Positions 1 through 6,718 of a DNA stretch of 7,110 bases are shown in pieces. The position numbers and the translations under genes were made by a program. The notes beneath the pieces are model-generated. The model did no database searches. It worked only from the letters and a program-made list of their open reading frames with translations, and was not told the DNA's origin. The stretch's first letter is position 1. Each line of letters starts with the position of its first letter. The stretch comes from CAYTRP01 sp964625145 (GTDB lineage Bacteria; Sumerlaeota; Sumerlaeia; SLMS01; JAHLLQ01): assembly GCA_964625145.1 (NCBI GenBank), contig CAZVAQ010000171.1:1-7110 (forward strand). Reading direction: 5' to 3'.

Positions 1-7
1 CCATCGA

Positions 8-21
8 CTTGCAGGGGCAAG
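8..21. repeat. Short inverted repeat in the gap leader (outer)
   Basis: CTTGC (8-12) and GCAAG (17-21) are perfect complements around a 4-base AGGG spacer. No T-run follows, so this is not an intrinsic terminator. It may be chance, an operator half-site pair or part of a structured leader. It lies at the window edge, so its relation to an upstream gene is unknown. Confidence 0.3.
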
Positions 22-35
22 ACCCGCACCAGCTT

Positions 36-52
36 TGTGACCAACAGTCACG
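36..52. promoter_or_regulatory. Possible operator: GTGAC-N5-GTCAC dyad upstream of gap
   Basis: GTGAC (37-41) and GTCAC (47-51) form a perfect 5-base dyad with the spacer CAACA. It resembles the TGTGA-N6-TCACA layout bound by CRP/FNR-family regulators, but the spacing is one base off that consensus (TGTGA at 36-40, TCAC at 48-51). It lies about 140 bases before the gap start, where an operator or activator site would be plausible. The 8-mer AGTCACGG at 46-53 recurs at 125-132. What is seen is the symmetry; a regulatory role is inference. Confidence 0.3.
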
Positions 53-75
53 GCCATGGGAGACCGATCGCACTT

Positions 76-90
76 GCCCCCTGAGGGGGC
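76..90. repeat. GC-rich hairpin GCCCCC-TGA-GGGGGC in the gap leader
   Basis: GCCCCC (76-81) pairs perfectly with GGGGGC (85-90) across a 3-base TGA loop. It is followed by a mixed sequence rather than a T-run, so it is unlikely to be a classical terminator. It could be a structured element of the gap leader, a protein-binding dyad, or the weak 3' end signal of a gene outside the window. No good sigma-70-type promoter was found: TTGCCC (74-79) and TATTTA (103-108) are 23 bases apart, which is too far. Confidence 0.4.
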
Positions 91-175
91 CATCTGGTCT
101 CCTATTTAGCGCATTCGGCCCGGGAGTCACGGGGGGCCACCACCCCTCCAGGACCGCGCCGGTAGCCAGATTCCG

Positions 176-183
176 AAGGAGGG
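176..183 (+). promoter_or_regulatory. Ribosome binding site of gap
   Basis: AAGGAGGG lies 8 bases before the ATG at 192, an almost ideal Shine-Dalgarno. It settles the start of gap at 192. The reading frame is open further upstream, to a TTG at position 9, but the extra 61 codons do not resemble any part of a GAPDH. Confidence 0.85.
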
Positions 184-191
184 AGAGCAAC

Positions 192-1184
<993 letters not shown>

Positions 1185-1201
1185 GCTTCGCGGCGATAAG
1201 C

Positions 1202-1237
1202 GCGGGGGCGTCAACACGGCGCCCCCGCCTTTTTTTT
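1202..1237 (+). terminator. Strong intrinsic terminator between gap and tpiA
   Basis: GCGGGGGCG (1202-1210) pairs perfectly with CGCCCCCGC (1220-1228) around a 9-base loop, followed by one C and eight T (1230-1237). This is a textbook Rho-independent terminator for gap. Its T-run ends only 34 bases before the tpiA ATG and 22 bases before the tpiA Shine-Dalgarno, so tpiA must rely on read-through or on a promoter overlapping the terminator or the end of gap. No convincing promoter was seen there. Confidence 0.93.
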
Positions 1238-1259
1238 GATCAACCCCCGAATGTTCGAT

Positions 1260-1268
1260 GGAGGAGAG
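1260..1268 (+). promoter_or_regulatory. Ribosome binding site of tpiA
   Basis: GGAGGAGAG precedes the ATG at 1272 at suitable spacing. It supports this start over the TTG at 1236, which would begin inside the T-run of the upstream terminator and add 12 residues not seen in TPI proteins. Confidence 0.8.
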
Positions 1269-1271
1269 AGA

Positions 1272-2060
1272 ATGGCTCGCAAGCCGTTTGTCGCAGGAAA
1301 CTGGAAGATGAACCTGAAGCGCGAGGAAGCCCGCGCGCTGGTCGAGGGTCTGAAGCCCCTGGTGAAGGATCTCACGAATGTGCAGGTGTTGGTGTGCCCG
1401 GTGTATACATCCATCGACGTTGCTGTCGAGGCAGCCAAAGGCTCCCACGTTCAGGTCGGCGCGCAGAACCTGCAGGCCGTTGAGAAGGACGGCAAGTTGG
1501 TCCATGCCGGCGCGTACACTGGTGAAGTCAGCGCCCCGATGCTTGCCGAGACGGGTGTGAGCTGGGTGATCCTTGGCCATAGCGAGCGCCGCCAGTATTT
1601 CAATGAGACGGATGCGAAGGTGAGCGTGAAGGTGCGCGCGGCGTTTGAGGCCGGTCTGCTGCCGATCATTTGTGTGGGCGAGACGTTGGAAGAGCGCGAC
1701 GGCGGAAAGACACTGGAGGTTCTGGCGACGCAGGTAAAGGGATGCTTTGCCAATGTCACGCCGGAGCAGGCACGTCAGTGCGTGATTGCCTACGAGCCGG
1801 TGTGGGCGATCGGCACGGGGCGCGTCGCGACGACCGAGCAGGCGCAGGAAGCGCACGCGTTCATCCGCAAGCAACTGGCCAGCCTGTACGATTCCAGCGT
1901 CGCCGATGCCGTGCGCATCCAGTACGGCGGCTCCATGAATCCGGCAAACGCGGCGGATCTGTTGGCGCAACCGGACGTGGATGGCGGACTGATCGGTGGT
2001 GCATCGCTGAAGGCAGACTCCTTCGCGGAGATCGTGAAGGCCGCCAGCAAGCGCGCCTGA
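1272..2060 (+). CDS. tpiA: Triosephosphate isomerase
   Basis: This cytoplasmic enzyme of 262 residues interconverts dihydroxyacetone phosphate and glyceraldehyde 3-phosphate, feeding the gap product upstream. All catalytic signatures of the TIM-barrel family are present: GNWKMN (9-14) with Lys12, GHSERR (102-107) with the electrophile His103, and AYEPVWAIGTG (173-183) with the base Glu175 and the flexible lid loop 6. The phosphate-binding YGGS (218-221) and GGLIGGASL (238-246) segments are also intact. The length is slightly above the usual 250 or so, with no insertion in a catalytic region. sfsA begins 7 bases after the stop, so the two are almost certainly co-transcribed. The gene is separated from gap by a strong terminator, which suggests lower or separately tuned expression. 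Confidence 0.98.
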   Translation: MARKPFVAGNWKMNLKREEARALVEGLKPLVKDLTNVQVLVCPVYTSIDVAVEAAKGSHVQVGAQNLQAVEKDGKLVHAGAYTGEVSAPMLAETGVSWVILGHSERRQYFNETDAKVSVKVRAAFEAGLLPIICVGETLEERDGGKTLEVLATQVKGCFANVTPEQARQCVIAYEPVWAIGTGRVATTEQAQEAHAFIRKQLASLYDSSVADAVRIQYGGSMNPANAADLLAQPDVDGGLIGGASLKADSFAEIVKAASKRA

Positions 2061-2067
2061 GTCCGCG

Positions 2068-2862
2068 ATGTTCCCGTACGTGATCAAACGCGAAGCGCCG
2101 CTCGTGGAGGGAATCCTCGTGCGGCGCTACAAGCGTTTCCTGGCCGACGTCGAGCTGCCGGGGCATGGACTCGTCACGGCCCACTGCGTCAACACCGGCG
2201 CGATGGAGGGCCTGACGAATCCGGGCACGCACGTGTGGCTGAGCCCTGCGGCGAATCCCGCGCGCGTCCTGAAGTGGACGTGGGAGATGACCGAGATCGA
2301 CGGGCAGTTTATTGGCTCGAACACTTCGCTGCCCAACCGCGTCGTGAAGCAGTTGCTGTCGGACCGCGCCCTGCCTTGGCTGGCGAGATGGAAGACCATG
2401 AAGCCGGAGCAGAAGTTCGGGGAGAAGTCGCGGGTGGATTTCCTGCTGGAAATGCCGGATCACACATTGTACCTGGAAGTAAAAAATAACCATTTGGTTT
2501 ACGAAGACAACCGCGCCTACTTTCCCGATTCAGTCTCGGAGAGGGGGACGCACCACTTGCGGGAGCTGGCATCAGTCCTGGGGCCAAACACGAAGGCCGA
2601 GGTCCTGTTCTTCTGCCAGGTTCCCGGTGTGAAGGCCGTCCGCCCCAGCGATGTCCATGATCCCGAGTTTGCCCGCGCCGCCCGCGAGGTGGCCGCCGCG
2701 GGAGTGCGATTCTCCGCCATCTCCTTGCGCCAGGATCCGGAAACCCTGACCATCGAAGGGAGGGTGCCAGTGGACCTGAAGCCTTACCGCCTGGATCGGA
2801 TCCATCGATGGAAGGAAGCGAACGCCGCCCGGAAGAAGCAGTCCCAGAGCGACGACGCCTAG
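2068..2862 (+). CDS. sfsA: SfsA family protein (DNA-binding, PD-(D/E)xK nuclease fold)
   Basis: The 264-residue product matches the SfsA family, named for sugar fermentation stimulation in Escherichia coli. Family signatures seen are LVRRYKRFLADVEL (17-30), AHCVNTGAM (38-46), SNTSLPNRVV (84-93) and YFPDSVSERGTHHLREL (151-167). The nuclease-like core has Asp124 in SRVDF and Glu137/Lys139 in LEVK, so the D...ExK catalytic set is complete; the N-terminal part corresponds to the OB-fold domain of the family. The exact cellular substrate is not well settled. It is about 30 residues longer than the E. coli protein, the excess being a hydrophilic, basic C-terminal tail after about residue 240. No clear Shine-Dalgarno precedes the ATG, so translation is probably coupled to tpiA. 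The last 55 bases overlap the next gene. An A6 run lies at codons 138-140. Confidence 0.93.
   Translation: MFPYVIKREAPLVEGILVRRYKRFLADVELPGHGLVTAHCVNTGAMEGLTNPGTHVWLSPAANPARVLKWTWEMTEIDGQFIGSNTSLPNRVVKQLLSDRALPWLARWKTMKPEQKFGEKSRVDFLLEMPDHTLYLEVKNNHLVYEDNRAYFPDSVSERGTHHLRELASVLGPNTKAEVLFFCQVPGVKAVRPSDVHDPEFARAAREVAAAGVRFSAISLRQDPETLTIEGRVPVDLKPYRLDRIHRWKEANAARKKQSQSDDA
2481..2489 (+). other. Slippery A AAA AAT heptamer followed by a -1-frame TAA in sfsA
   Basis: Six A residues (2481-2486) and T2487 form an X XXY YYZ heptamer in register with the sfsA frame (codons AAA at 2482 and AAT at 2485). A shift to -1 would read AAA AAA and then meet TAA at 2487-2489, ending the protein just after the ExK motif. 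The stretch is AT-rich in an otherwise GC-rich gene. The codons encode the conserved Val-Lys-Asn segment, so chance is a fair explanation. No stimulatory hairpin was identified downstream. Confidence 0.25.
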
Positions 2863-4484
2863 ACGCGCGCCGGGACCGAATCGCCCTGCTCGCATTGGGC
2901 TTTGGCGGGTTTCTGGTCACAATGCTCACGACTCGGCTCTATGGGATGAGCTGGGACGAGGGATACTATTACCCGTGCTACGAGGATGCGTGGGGTTGGA
3001 TTCGCACGCTGTTCACGGATCCCGGGCGTGCGTTCAGCATTGCCGGCATAGTTGAAGGCTGGCAGCGCATTGATGAGCTGCCACCGGTGACACGTTGGAT
3101 CGGCGCTGTGTTTGTCGGTCTGACGCCAAAGGGTTGGGAGCTGGAGACCGTTCGCCTGTTTCCGGCAATGTTGTTCGGCGGCACGCTGGCGCTGATCTAC
3201 TCGGCAGCCAGACGCTCCGCTTCCTTTGGCTGGGCTGCGGCGGCGGCGTTGGTCTATGCACTGCATCCGCGGTTGTTCGGGCACGCGCACTTCGCTGCGA
3301 CGGAAACGGTGTTCTGCTTTCTTGTGGCGTGGGTGGCGTGGCTTGGCAGTCGCGGGTTGTCGGGTTGCAGCGATCGCGTGTGGCTGGCGGTGGTGTGCGG
3401 GTTGTCGCTGGCCACAAAAGTCAACGGAGTCATTCTGATCATCGCCGTGGCGGCGTGGCTGATTGGACGGAACTTGGTGTGCGGAAGGGCGCCGAACTGG
3501 AAGGGCGACCTGCGCGCCGTTGCGATGGTGCTGGTGATATCGCCGGTGCTGGCGTTCATCCTGTGGCCGTTGATGTGGACGGATCCGCTGGCGCGACTGG
3601 GCAACTACATCGCCTTTGTCCGCGATCATCAACTGACTTCCACCTGGTACATGGGCGTGCGCTGGGCTGCGGAGGGCGCGCCGAACACGCCGTGGCACTA
3701 CCCGTTGGTGATGACGCTGGCGGCCTCTCCCCTGCTGTTTGTCCTCGCCGGCCTTCTTGCGGTTGCCGCCGTTGCGAATCGAGTCAGGAAGAGTGGTTGG
3801 AAGTTTGAGGAGTACGATCTGCTGCTCCTGTTGCTGTTCATGGGCCCGTTCTCGGCAAGCAGCCTGCCCGGCGCGCCGAAGTACGACGGCCTGCGGTTGT
3901 TCCTGCCGATGTTCGTGCCGCTTGCCATACTGATCGGCAGGATGGGCGCTGGCTTGCCGAACATGGCGATTACGCGTGTGCTGCAGAGCCGCGCCATCGT
4001 GTGCGCCGTGCTCGCGGTACATTTGCTGACGGTCCTGCCATGGATGGGGAGAGGTCTGCGCTATTACAACGAGGCAGTTCGCCTCATCGCGCCGCGCGAC
4101 GAGCGCTTCCCGTTTGAGACAATGTATTGGATGGACGGGTTGACGAGTGATGTCATCGCCGACCTGCAGGACGAGTTCCCGGAAGGGATCGTGCGCCTGC
4201 GCACGCTGGCCATGCACGGCGCCACGTTGGAGGTGCAGCGGCAATGGGGGCGGCTGCCGGAGCGCTTCATCATTAACGGCGATCCGCCGTACGATGCGCA
4301 CCTGATGCAGAACCGGCGTGGCTTTTGGTCGCGCACGGAGCGGGGTTTCTTCTGGTATCGCGTGCCGCTGAGGACTTGGCCGGTGTCCTCGCCTAATCCG
4401 TACTTGTTTCTGTACGATGGCCGTCCGCCGGACTTTCCGGCGCAGGTGCCGTTTGCGAATCCGCACCAACTTCCGGCGCCGTGA
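2808..4484 (+). CDS. Polytopic membrane glycosyltransferase, GT-C/PMT (GT39-like) family
   Basis: This 558-residue integral membrane protein probably transfers a sugar from a polyprenyl-phosphate carrier to an unknown acceptor on the outer face of the inner membrane. A basic cytoplasmic tail (1-24) leads into the first membrane helix (25-42). It is followed by SWDEGYYY (48-55), whose Asp50-Glu51 pair in the first outer loop matches the usual catalytic/metal site of GT-C enzymes. Further hydrophobic segments lie near 113-133, 141-155, 165-183, 192-220, 237-257, 299-323, 336-350, 363-382 and 396-412. HPRLFGHAHF (153-162), ATKVNG (202-207), WHYPL (296-300) and KYDGLRLFLP (358-367) are typical of bacterial PMT-like proteins. 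The roughly 145-residue C-terminus is soluble and probably extracytoplasmic. The ATG at 2808 lies inside sfsA (55-base overlap) and no better start gives a complete first helix. The last 92 bases overlap the convergent lipoprotein gene. Acceptor and sugar cannot be told. Confidence 0.85.
   Translation: MEGSERRPEEAVPERRRLDARRDRIALLALGFGGFLVTMLTTRLYGMSWDEGYYYPCYEDAWGWIRTLFTDPGRAFSIAGIVEGWQRIDELPPVTRWIGAVFVGLTPKGWELETVRLFPAMLFGGTLALIYSAARRSASFGWAAAAALVYALHPRLFGHAHFAATETVFCFLVAWVAWLGSRGLSGCSDRVWLAVVCGLSLATKVNGVILIIAVAAWLIGRNLVCGRAPNWKGDLRAVAMVLVISPVLAFILWPLMWTDPLARLGNYIAFVRDHQLTSTWYMGVRWAAEGAPNTPWHYPLVMTLAASPLLFVLAGLLAVAAVANRVRKSGWKFEEYDLLLLLLFMGPFSASSLPGAPKYDGLRLFLPMFVPLAILIGRMGAGLPNMAITRVLQSRAIVCAVLAVHLLTVLPWMGRGLRYYNEAVRLIAPRDERFPFETMYWMDGLTSDVIADLQDEFPEGIVRLRTLAMHGATLEVQRQWGRLPERFIINGDPPYDAHLMQNRRGFWSRTERGFFWYRVPLRTWPVSSPNPYLFLYDGRPPDFPAQVPFANPHQLPAP
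4393..4484. other. Convergent coding overlap of glycosyltransferase and lipoprotein genes
   Basis: The last 30 codons of the plus-strand glycosyltransferase gene and the last 30 of the minus-strand lipoprotein gene occupy the same 92 bases. Both encoded tails are Pro-rich and look unstructured, and neither carries a recognisable motif. There is no intergenic terminator. Read-through from either side would produce RNA antisense to the other gene's 3' end. Confidence 0.85.
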
Positions 4485-5256
4485 AATCAGGCGCGGGGGC
4501 GGGGCGCACGGCCGGGAGATTCTTGCGCAGGTCCTTCGAGAACTTGCCGATGATTTCCTCCGCCGCGTATTTCAGGCAGTAATGCACGTACATGACTCGC
4601 GGGTTCATGAACCCGTTCGGATAGCCGGCGTGGTCGTCGCGCAGGACGAACTCGCCAATCACCTTCTCTCCATCGACGCCCTCGCGCAGACGTCCTTCGA
4701 GCTGCATCGTGGTGGCAGCGGCACCGTAACCAATGATGAACCGTACCCAGCCGACGCCCTTCCTTACGTGCGTGACGGCAGCATCCAGATGGATGACACG
4801 GTACCCGGCGATCAATGGATCGTCTGGGTAGTAGGCATAGCGCACGCGGACGGGATGAGGATACTCGCGCAGCAGGTAGCGATAGAAGCGCTCGCGAACG
4901 ACGAAGAGGACCTCTTCCTCCTGCGACTTGTTCTTCAGATGCGTTTCGGCCAGCCATTGCGGCTCGTTGATGATGAACAGGATCGGCTGCCCGGTGGAAA
5001 GGTCCACGCCGTCGGCCTGCGCATCGGGTGGCAGCGTGCCGTTGTCCTCATGCTCGCGGATCTCTGCCTTGGTCAGGAAATACTTGTCGATGGAGAAGTC
5101 CTGCTCCTCAAGGATACGGAACTTCCGCTCTTCCTCGTCGATCACGTTGAAGGACTTGTAGCTATCCAGATAGCCGGTCGTGACAATGGGGCGCGAGCAG
5201 CCGACCGCAATCAATGCAAGCATCAGGAGAAGTGCGAGTCGAAGAAGGGCGTTCAT
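4393..5256 (-). CDS. Lipoprotein of uncertain family (possibly DUF4410-like)
   Basis: The 287-residue product starts with a lipoprotein signal peptide: a short basic N-region, the hydrophobic stretch LALLLMLALIA, and a lipobox AVGC with Cys20 as the acylated residue. Ser21 after the cysteine would usually mean outer-membrane sorting. The mature part has a charged segment (35-75), then a mixed alpha/beta domain (about 90-245). The segment WVRFIIGYGAAATTMQLEGRL (170-190) with a following FVLRDD recalls DUF4410-type lipoproteins, but this is only a resemblance. After about residue 248 there is a Pro/Ala-rich, probably disordered tail. The ATG at 5256 is chosen because TGGAG lies 5 bases before it; an in-frame ATG at 5277 would put that Shine-Dalgarno inside the gene. 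A strong terminator ends 24 bases before the start. The 3' end overlaps the glycosyltransferase gene. Function unknown. Confidence 0.85.
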   Translation of the reverse strand: MNALLRLALLLMLALIAVGCSRPIVTTGYLDSYKSFNVIDEEERKFRILEEQDFSIDKYFLTKAEIREHEDNGTLPPDAQADGVDLSTGQPILFIINEPQWLAETHLKNKSQEEEVLFVVRERFYRYLLREYPHPVRVRYAYYPDDPLIAGYRVIHLDAAVTHVRKGVGWVRFIIGYGAAATTMQLEGRLREGVDGEKVIGEFVLRDDHAGYPNGFMNPRVMYVHYCLKYAAEEIIGKFSKDLRKNLPAVRPAPAPDFTAPEVGADSQTAPAPESPADGHRTETSTD

Positions 5257-5260
5257 GGTG

Positions 5261-5266
5261 ACTCCA
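5261..5266 (-). promoter_or_regulatory. Ribosome binding site deciding the lipoprotein start
   Basis: On the minus strand this reads ACTCCA in complement, giving GGAG five bases before the ATG at 5256. It favours that ATG over the in-frame ATG at 5277, which has no Shine-Dalgarno and sits next to the terminator T-run. Confidence 0.7.
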
Positions 5267-5280
5267 GGACAGGGCATTTC

Positions 5281-5320
5281 AAGAAAAAAGGCCGGGGCGG
5301 CGCTTGCGCCGTCCCGGCCC
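5281..5320 (-). terminator. Strong intrinsic terminator after the OmpA-domain lipoprotein gene
   Basis: On the minus strand a 14-base stem (5319-5306 with 5303-5290) closes with a single A-C mismatch (5312/5297) and a tiny loop, followed by six U (5289-5284), one C and two more U. It lies 31 bases after the OmpA-domain gene stop (5351). Its end is only 24 bases upstream of the next start codon (5256), leaving no space for an independent promoter between them, so it could also act as an attenuator for the lipoprotein gene. Confidence 0.92.
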
Positions 5321-5350
5321 GTGATTTTGCGGCGCAGGCAACAGACCCGA

Positions 5351-6544
5351 TCACAGACGCGCGGCGTACTGCTCCACGCCGACGGGTTGCTTCTCCGGCA
5401 GGATCACGATGACGGAGCGGCGGTTTTCCGCGCGGCCCGTGGGGGTTGCGTTGCTGGCAGCGGGGCGATGCTCGCCGAAGCTGGTGGCTGACAGGTTGCG
5501 AGGATCGAAGCCATGCTGGTCCACCAACTCATGCAGCACGGTCAGGGCGCGTCCCGCTCCGAGCTCCCAGTTGGAACGCCAGCCCGAGTGCACGATCGGC
5601 TGGTTGTCCGTGTGTCCCTCGATCAGCAATTCGCGACCGGGGAAGTTGGTCTCGATGATGTTGGCGATCTGGCCCAGCAGTTGGCGGCCGTCCACGCTGA
5701 GGTCAGCCTGTCCCGGTGTGAACAGCAACTGGTCGACGATGGTCATCGTCAGGCCGCGGCTGGTCTGCTCAAGCTGGACATTGAGGTCCGCGAGTTCCTG
5801 ACGCAGGGACTCGTAGTCCTCCTGCTTCTTCTGGAGCGAGGCCTGGATGGTGTCCAGGCGCCCCTTCGTGTCGTTGAGCGAGTCGCGCGTGGAGGCCAGT
5901 TGATTCTGGGCGGCGGCCAACTCGGCGGCAAGTTCATCGGCGCGGCGTTGGGCGGCTGCGCGATCAGCCTCGGCCTTGCGGACGGCTTCCTGCAGCGCGT
6001 CGTACTCGCCCTTTGTGGAGGAGAGCTGCGTGTCGCGGTTCAGCAGGTCGTTCTGCGCGGCAGCGAGGTCACTGCGGGCGCGTTCCAGGCCAGCCTTGGC
6101 CTGGGCAAGCTCGACCTCGAGACGGTTGCGGTCGGCACGCAGACCTTCGAGTTCCTCGACGGCGGAAAGCAATTCGCCGCGGACGGTCTCGAGGTGGGCC
6201 AACATCTCGGGCGAGCCACCTGCAGCGCGCAGCTTGGCGAGTTCCTTGTCGCGAGCGGCAAGCTCGGCGCGCAGGTTCTGGATCTCGCGCTCGACATCAT
6301 CGGGGGTCAGCATGTCGTAGGCGTCGCCCGCGAGTCCGCCGAGTGTCGCACCCGAGCCACCGCCGATGGCGGCGCCCTGGGCGAGTGTCAATCCACTAAC
6401 ATTGTTGGAGACGATCATACCGGCGGTGGCACCCAGTGCGCCACCTGCAGCGGTACCCTTCTGGACGGAACTACAGCCTGTTGTGGCCAAAGCCAATCCT
6501 AGTCCAGCGGTGACGGTGAGTACGGCAATTCTGCGTGCGATCAT
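5351..6544 (-). CDS. OmpA-domain lipoprotein with glycine zipper and long coiled coil
   Basis: This 397-residue protein probably anchors the outer membrane to peptidoglycan. It has a lipoprotein signal peptide (MIARR, then a hydrophobic stretch, Cys24 in TTGC). Next comes a glycine-zipper region (about 30-73, with GGALGATAG and GGGSGATLGGLAG) like those of small outer-membrane proteins. A heptad-rich, Ala/Glu/Leu/Arg-rich segment of about 180 residues follows (83-262), predicted here as coiled coil. The C-terminal OmpA/MotB-like domain (about 268-385) contains LLFTPGQADLS (273-283), EGHTDNQPI (309-317) and NWELGAGRAL (325-334). Asp313 and Arg332 match the pair that binds diaminopimelate in OmpA-type domains. 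The ATG at 6544 is preceded by AGGAGG (6559-6554) nine bases away. The frame is open 28 codons further upstream, without family-like sequence. The coiled coil is much longer than in YiaD-type proteins. Confidence 0.93.
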   Translation of the reverse strand: MIARRIAVLTVTAGLGLALATTGCSSVQKGTAAGGALGATAGMIVSNNVSGLTLAQGAAIGGGSGATLGGLAGDAYDMLTPDDVEREIQNLRAELAARDKELAKLRAAGGSPEMLAHLETVRGELLSAVEELEGLRADRNRLEVELAQAKAGLERARSDLAAAQNDLLNRDTQLSSTKGEYDALQEAVRKAEADRAAAQRRADELAAELAAAQNQLASTRDSLNDTKGRLDTIQASLQKKQEDYESLRQELADLNVQLEQTSRGLTMTIVDQLLFTPGQADLSVDGRQLLGQIANIIETNFPGRELLIEGHTDNQPIVHSGWRSNWELGAGRALTVLHELVDQHGFDPRNLSATSFGEHRPAASNATPTGRAENRRSVIVILPEKQPVGVEQYAARL

Positions 6545-6553
6545 GGACGGTTT

Positions 6554-6559
6554 CCTCCT
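6554..6559 (-). promoter_or_regulatory. Ribosome binding site of the OmpA-domain lipoprotein gene
   Basis: AGGAGG on the minus strand, nine bases before the ATG at 6544. It confirms that the signal peptide starting MIARR is the true N-terminus rather than the in-frame ATG at 6628. Confidence 0.85.
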
Positions 6560-6673
6560 GGAGAGCGTCTGTCGGGTATCCGGTGTCCAATCCACCGCCT
6601 GTTCCGCAACTTTCAGACGCGGCAACACCAGTGCTTGGCCCTGACGGCTCGTCGCTATACGGCTACCGCATCA

Positions 6674-6679
6674 AGTATA
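6674..6679 (-). promoter_or_regulatory. Weak candidate -10 box for the OmpA-domain lipoprotein gene
   Basis: TATACT on the minus strand lies in the only AT-rich patch (about 6671-6718) of the 166-base gap before the OmpA-domain gene. It would give a leader of roughly 120 bases. No good -35 hexamer lies 16-18 bases upstream, so support is limited to the AT-rich setting and the hexamer itself. Confidence 0.25.
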
Positions 6680-6705
6680 AAATGAACGTTTTGAAAGATT
6701 TATGG

Positions 6706-6718
6706 CCGAATTATTCGG
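6706..6718 (-). repeat. Inverted repeat CCGAA-TAA-TTCGG holding the stop codon of the right-hand gene
   Basis: The perfect 5-base arms (6718-6714 and 6710-6706 on the minus strand) flank the TAA stop codon (6713-6711) of the upstream gene. The following minus-strand sequence is AT-rich with a short TTT rather than a true T-run. It could be a weak terminator or RNA-stabilising hairpin, or chance. Confidence 0.3.

Noticed and set aside
74..108. TTGCCC and TATTTA as a gap promoter
   Set aside because: The 23-base spacing is too long for a sigma-70-type promoter, and no better-spaced pair was seen.
9..191. N-terminal extension of gap from a TTG at position 9
   Set aside because: The extra 61 residues are Pro/Gly/Arg-rich and unrelated to GAPDH; a near-perfect Shine-Dalgarno marks the ATG at 192.
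2859..4469. 536-codon open frame on the minus strand opposite the glycosyltransferase gene
   Set aside because: The product is extremely rich in Arg, Gln, His and Pro with no domain-like pattern, while the plus strand encodes a coherent membrane protein.
5513..6502. 329-codon plus-strand frame opposite the OmpA-domain gene
   Set aside because: Hydrophobic and repetitive in appearance only because it mirrors the coiled-coil and glycine-zipper codons; no ribosome binding site or family resemblance.
6545..6628. Longer start for the OmpA-domain lipoprotein
   Set aside because: It would place 28 charged residues before the signal peptide and bury the AGGAGG site inside the gene.
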